5,035 nt of DNA from Anaerolineales bacterium. GTDB taxonomy: Bacteria; Chloroflexota; Anaerolineae; Anaerolineales; Villigracilaceae. Each line of letters starts with the position of its first letter. The first letter of the stretch is position 1. The stretch spans positions 1-5,035 of the forward strand of contig JAICQC010000356.1 of assembly GCA_025938055.1 (NCBI GenBank), read 5' to 3'. Positions 4,944 to 5,035 of the stretch are shown here, piece after piece. The position numbers and the translations under genes are program-made. The notes below the pieces were generated by a model, which worked only from the letters and a program-made list of their open reading frames with translations, had not been told where the DNA came from and searched no databases.

Positions 4944-5035
4944 ATGAAATTTCTATCTCTACTTTTCTTATGTATCTTTATGGCTGCCTGCACGCCGCCG
5001 GCTGGCAGTGAAACGACTCTGGAGGGCACGCGCTG
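4944..5035 (+). CDS. N-terminus of a putative lipoprotein (3' part outside window)
   Basis: The visible 30 codons begin MKFLSLLFLCIFMAACTPPA, a lipoprotein signal peptide: Lys2, a hydrophobic core at 3-13, and a lipobox-like M-A-A-C with Cys16 as the probable acylated residue. It is followed by a Pro/Gly/Ser linker as is usual for exported, membrane-anchored proteins. After the linker comes TTLEGTR and an incomplete codon TG. L-x-G-T-x-W openings occur in META/HslJ-type lipoproteins, so that family is a guess that depends on the next base. The gene begins 22 nt after moaA on the same strand and may be co-transcribed. No clear Shine-Dalgarno sequence is seen, and a GC-rich hairpin occupies the place where one would be expected. 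Confidence 0.72.
   Translation, partial: MKFLSLLFLCIFMAACTPPAGSETTLEGTR

Noticed and set aside
3908..5029. 373-codon open frame on the minus strand opposite moaA
   Set aside because: It mirrors moaA codon periodicity in GC-rich DNA, has no recognisable motif or RBS, and its peptide is a low-information Ala/Gly/His/Val-rich shadow. moaA has every catalytic motif.

Overview
The window looks like a chromosomal stretch from a GC-moderate to GC-rich bacterium. A Chloroflexota (Anaerolineae-like) or similar environmental lineage is my best guess. It rests on the overall protein style, the membrane-anchored PIN-TRAM protein, an Rnk-type factor encoded beside cysS, and near-leaderless starts. No rRNA or other strong taxonomic marker is present, so this is tentative.

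Layout, left to right. (1) Positions 1-83 (+) appear to hold the last ~26 codons of an unidentified gene. It converges on a small minus-strand operon. (2) That operon (618 down to 130, -) encodes a DUF4258 protein and, 3 nt after its stop, a DUF2283 protein. It is a compact two-gene cassette resembling a toxin-antitoxin pair, with its own extended -10 promoter and an intrinsic terminator whose U-tract template lies inside the end of the convergent gene. (3) A perfect 38-bp palindrome (662-699) terminates the next minus-strand unit. That unit, reading right to left, is a membrane PIN-TRAM protein (3763-2669), cysS (2562-1165) and an Rnk/GreA-C-like RNA polymerase-binding factor (1134-718). A 106-nt gap between the PIN-TRAM gene and cysS holds an imperfect inverted-repeat element made of GGGACACAAA-type words. 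(4) A 129-nt divergent intergenic region carries a near-consensus sigma70 promoter for the PIN-TRAM gene on the minus strand and an extended -10 promoter for moaA on the plus strand. (5) moaA (3893-4921, +) encodes the radical-SAM GTP 3',8-cyclase of molybdenum cofactor synthesis. It is followed after 22 nt by the start of a lipoprotein gene that runs off the window.

The minus-strand trio is mostly housekeeping: a YacL-like PIN-TRAM protein, cysteine charging for translation, and a transcription-elongation-type factor. YacL and CysS are near neighbours in the Bacillus yacL-ispD-ispF-gltX-cysE-cysS cluster, so this arrangement looks like a shortened version of that neighbourhood. The most system-like part is the DUF4258/DUF2283 pair: lower in GC, insulated between two hairpins, and self-contained. 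I see no IS element, CRISPR array, tRNA, rRNA or convincing riboswitch. No clearly unprecedented system is evident.
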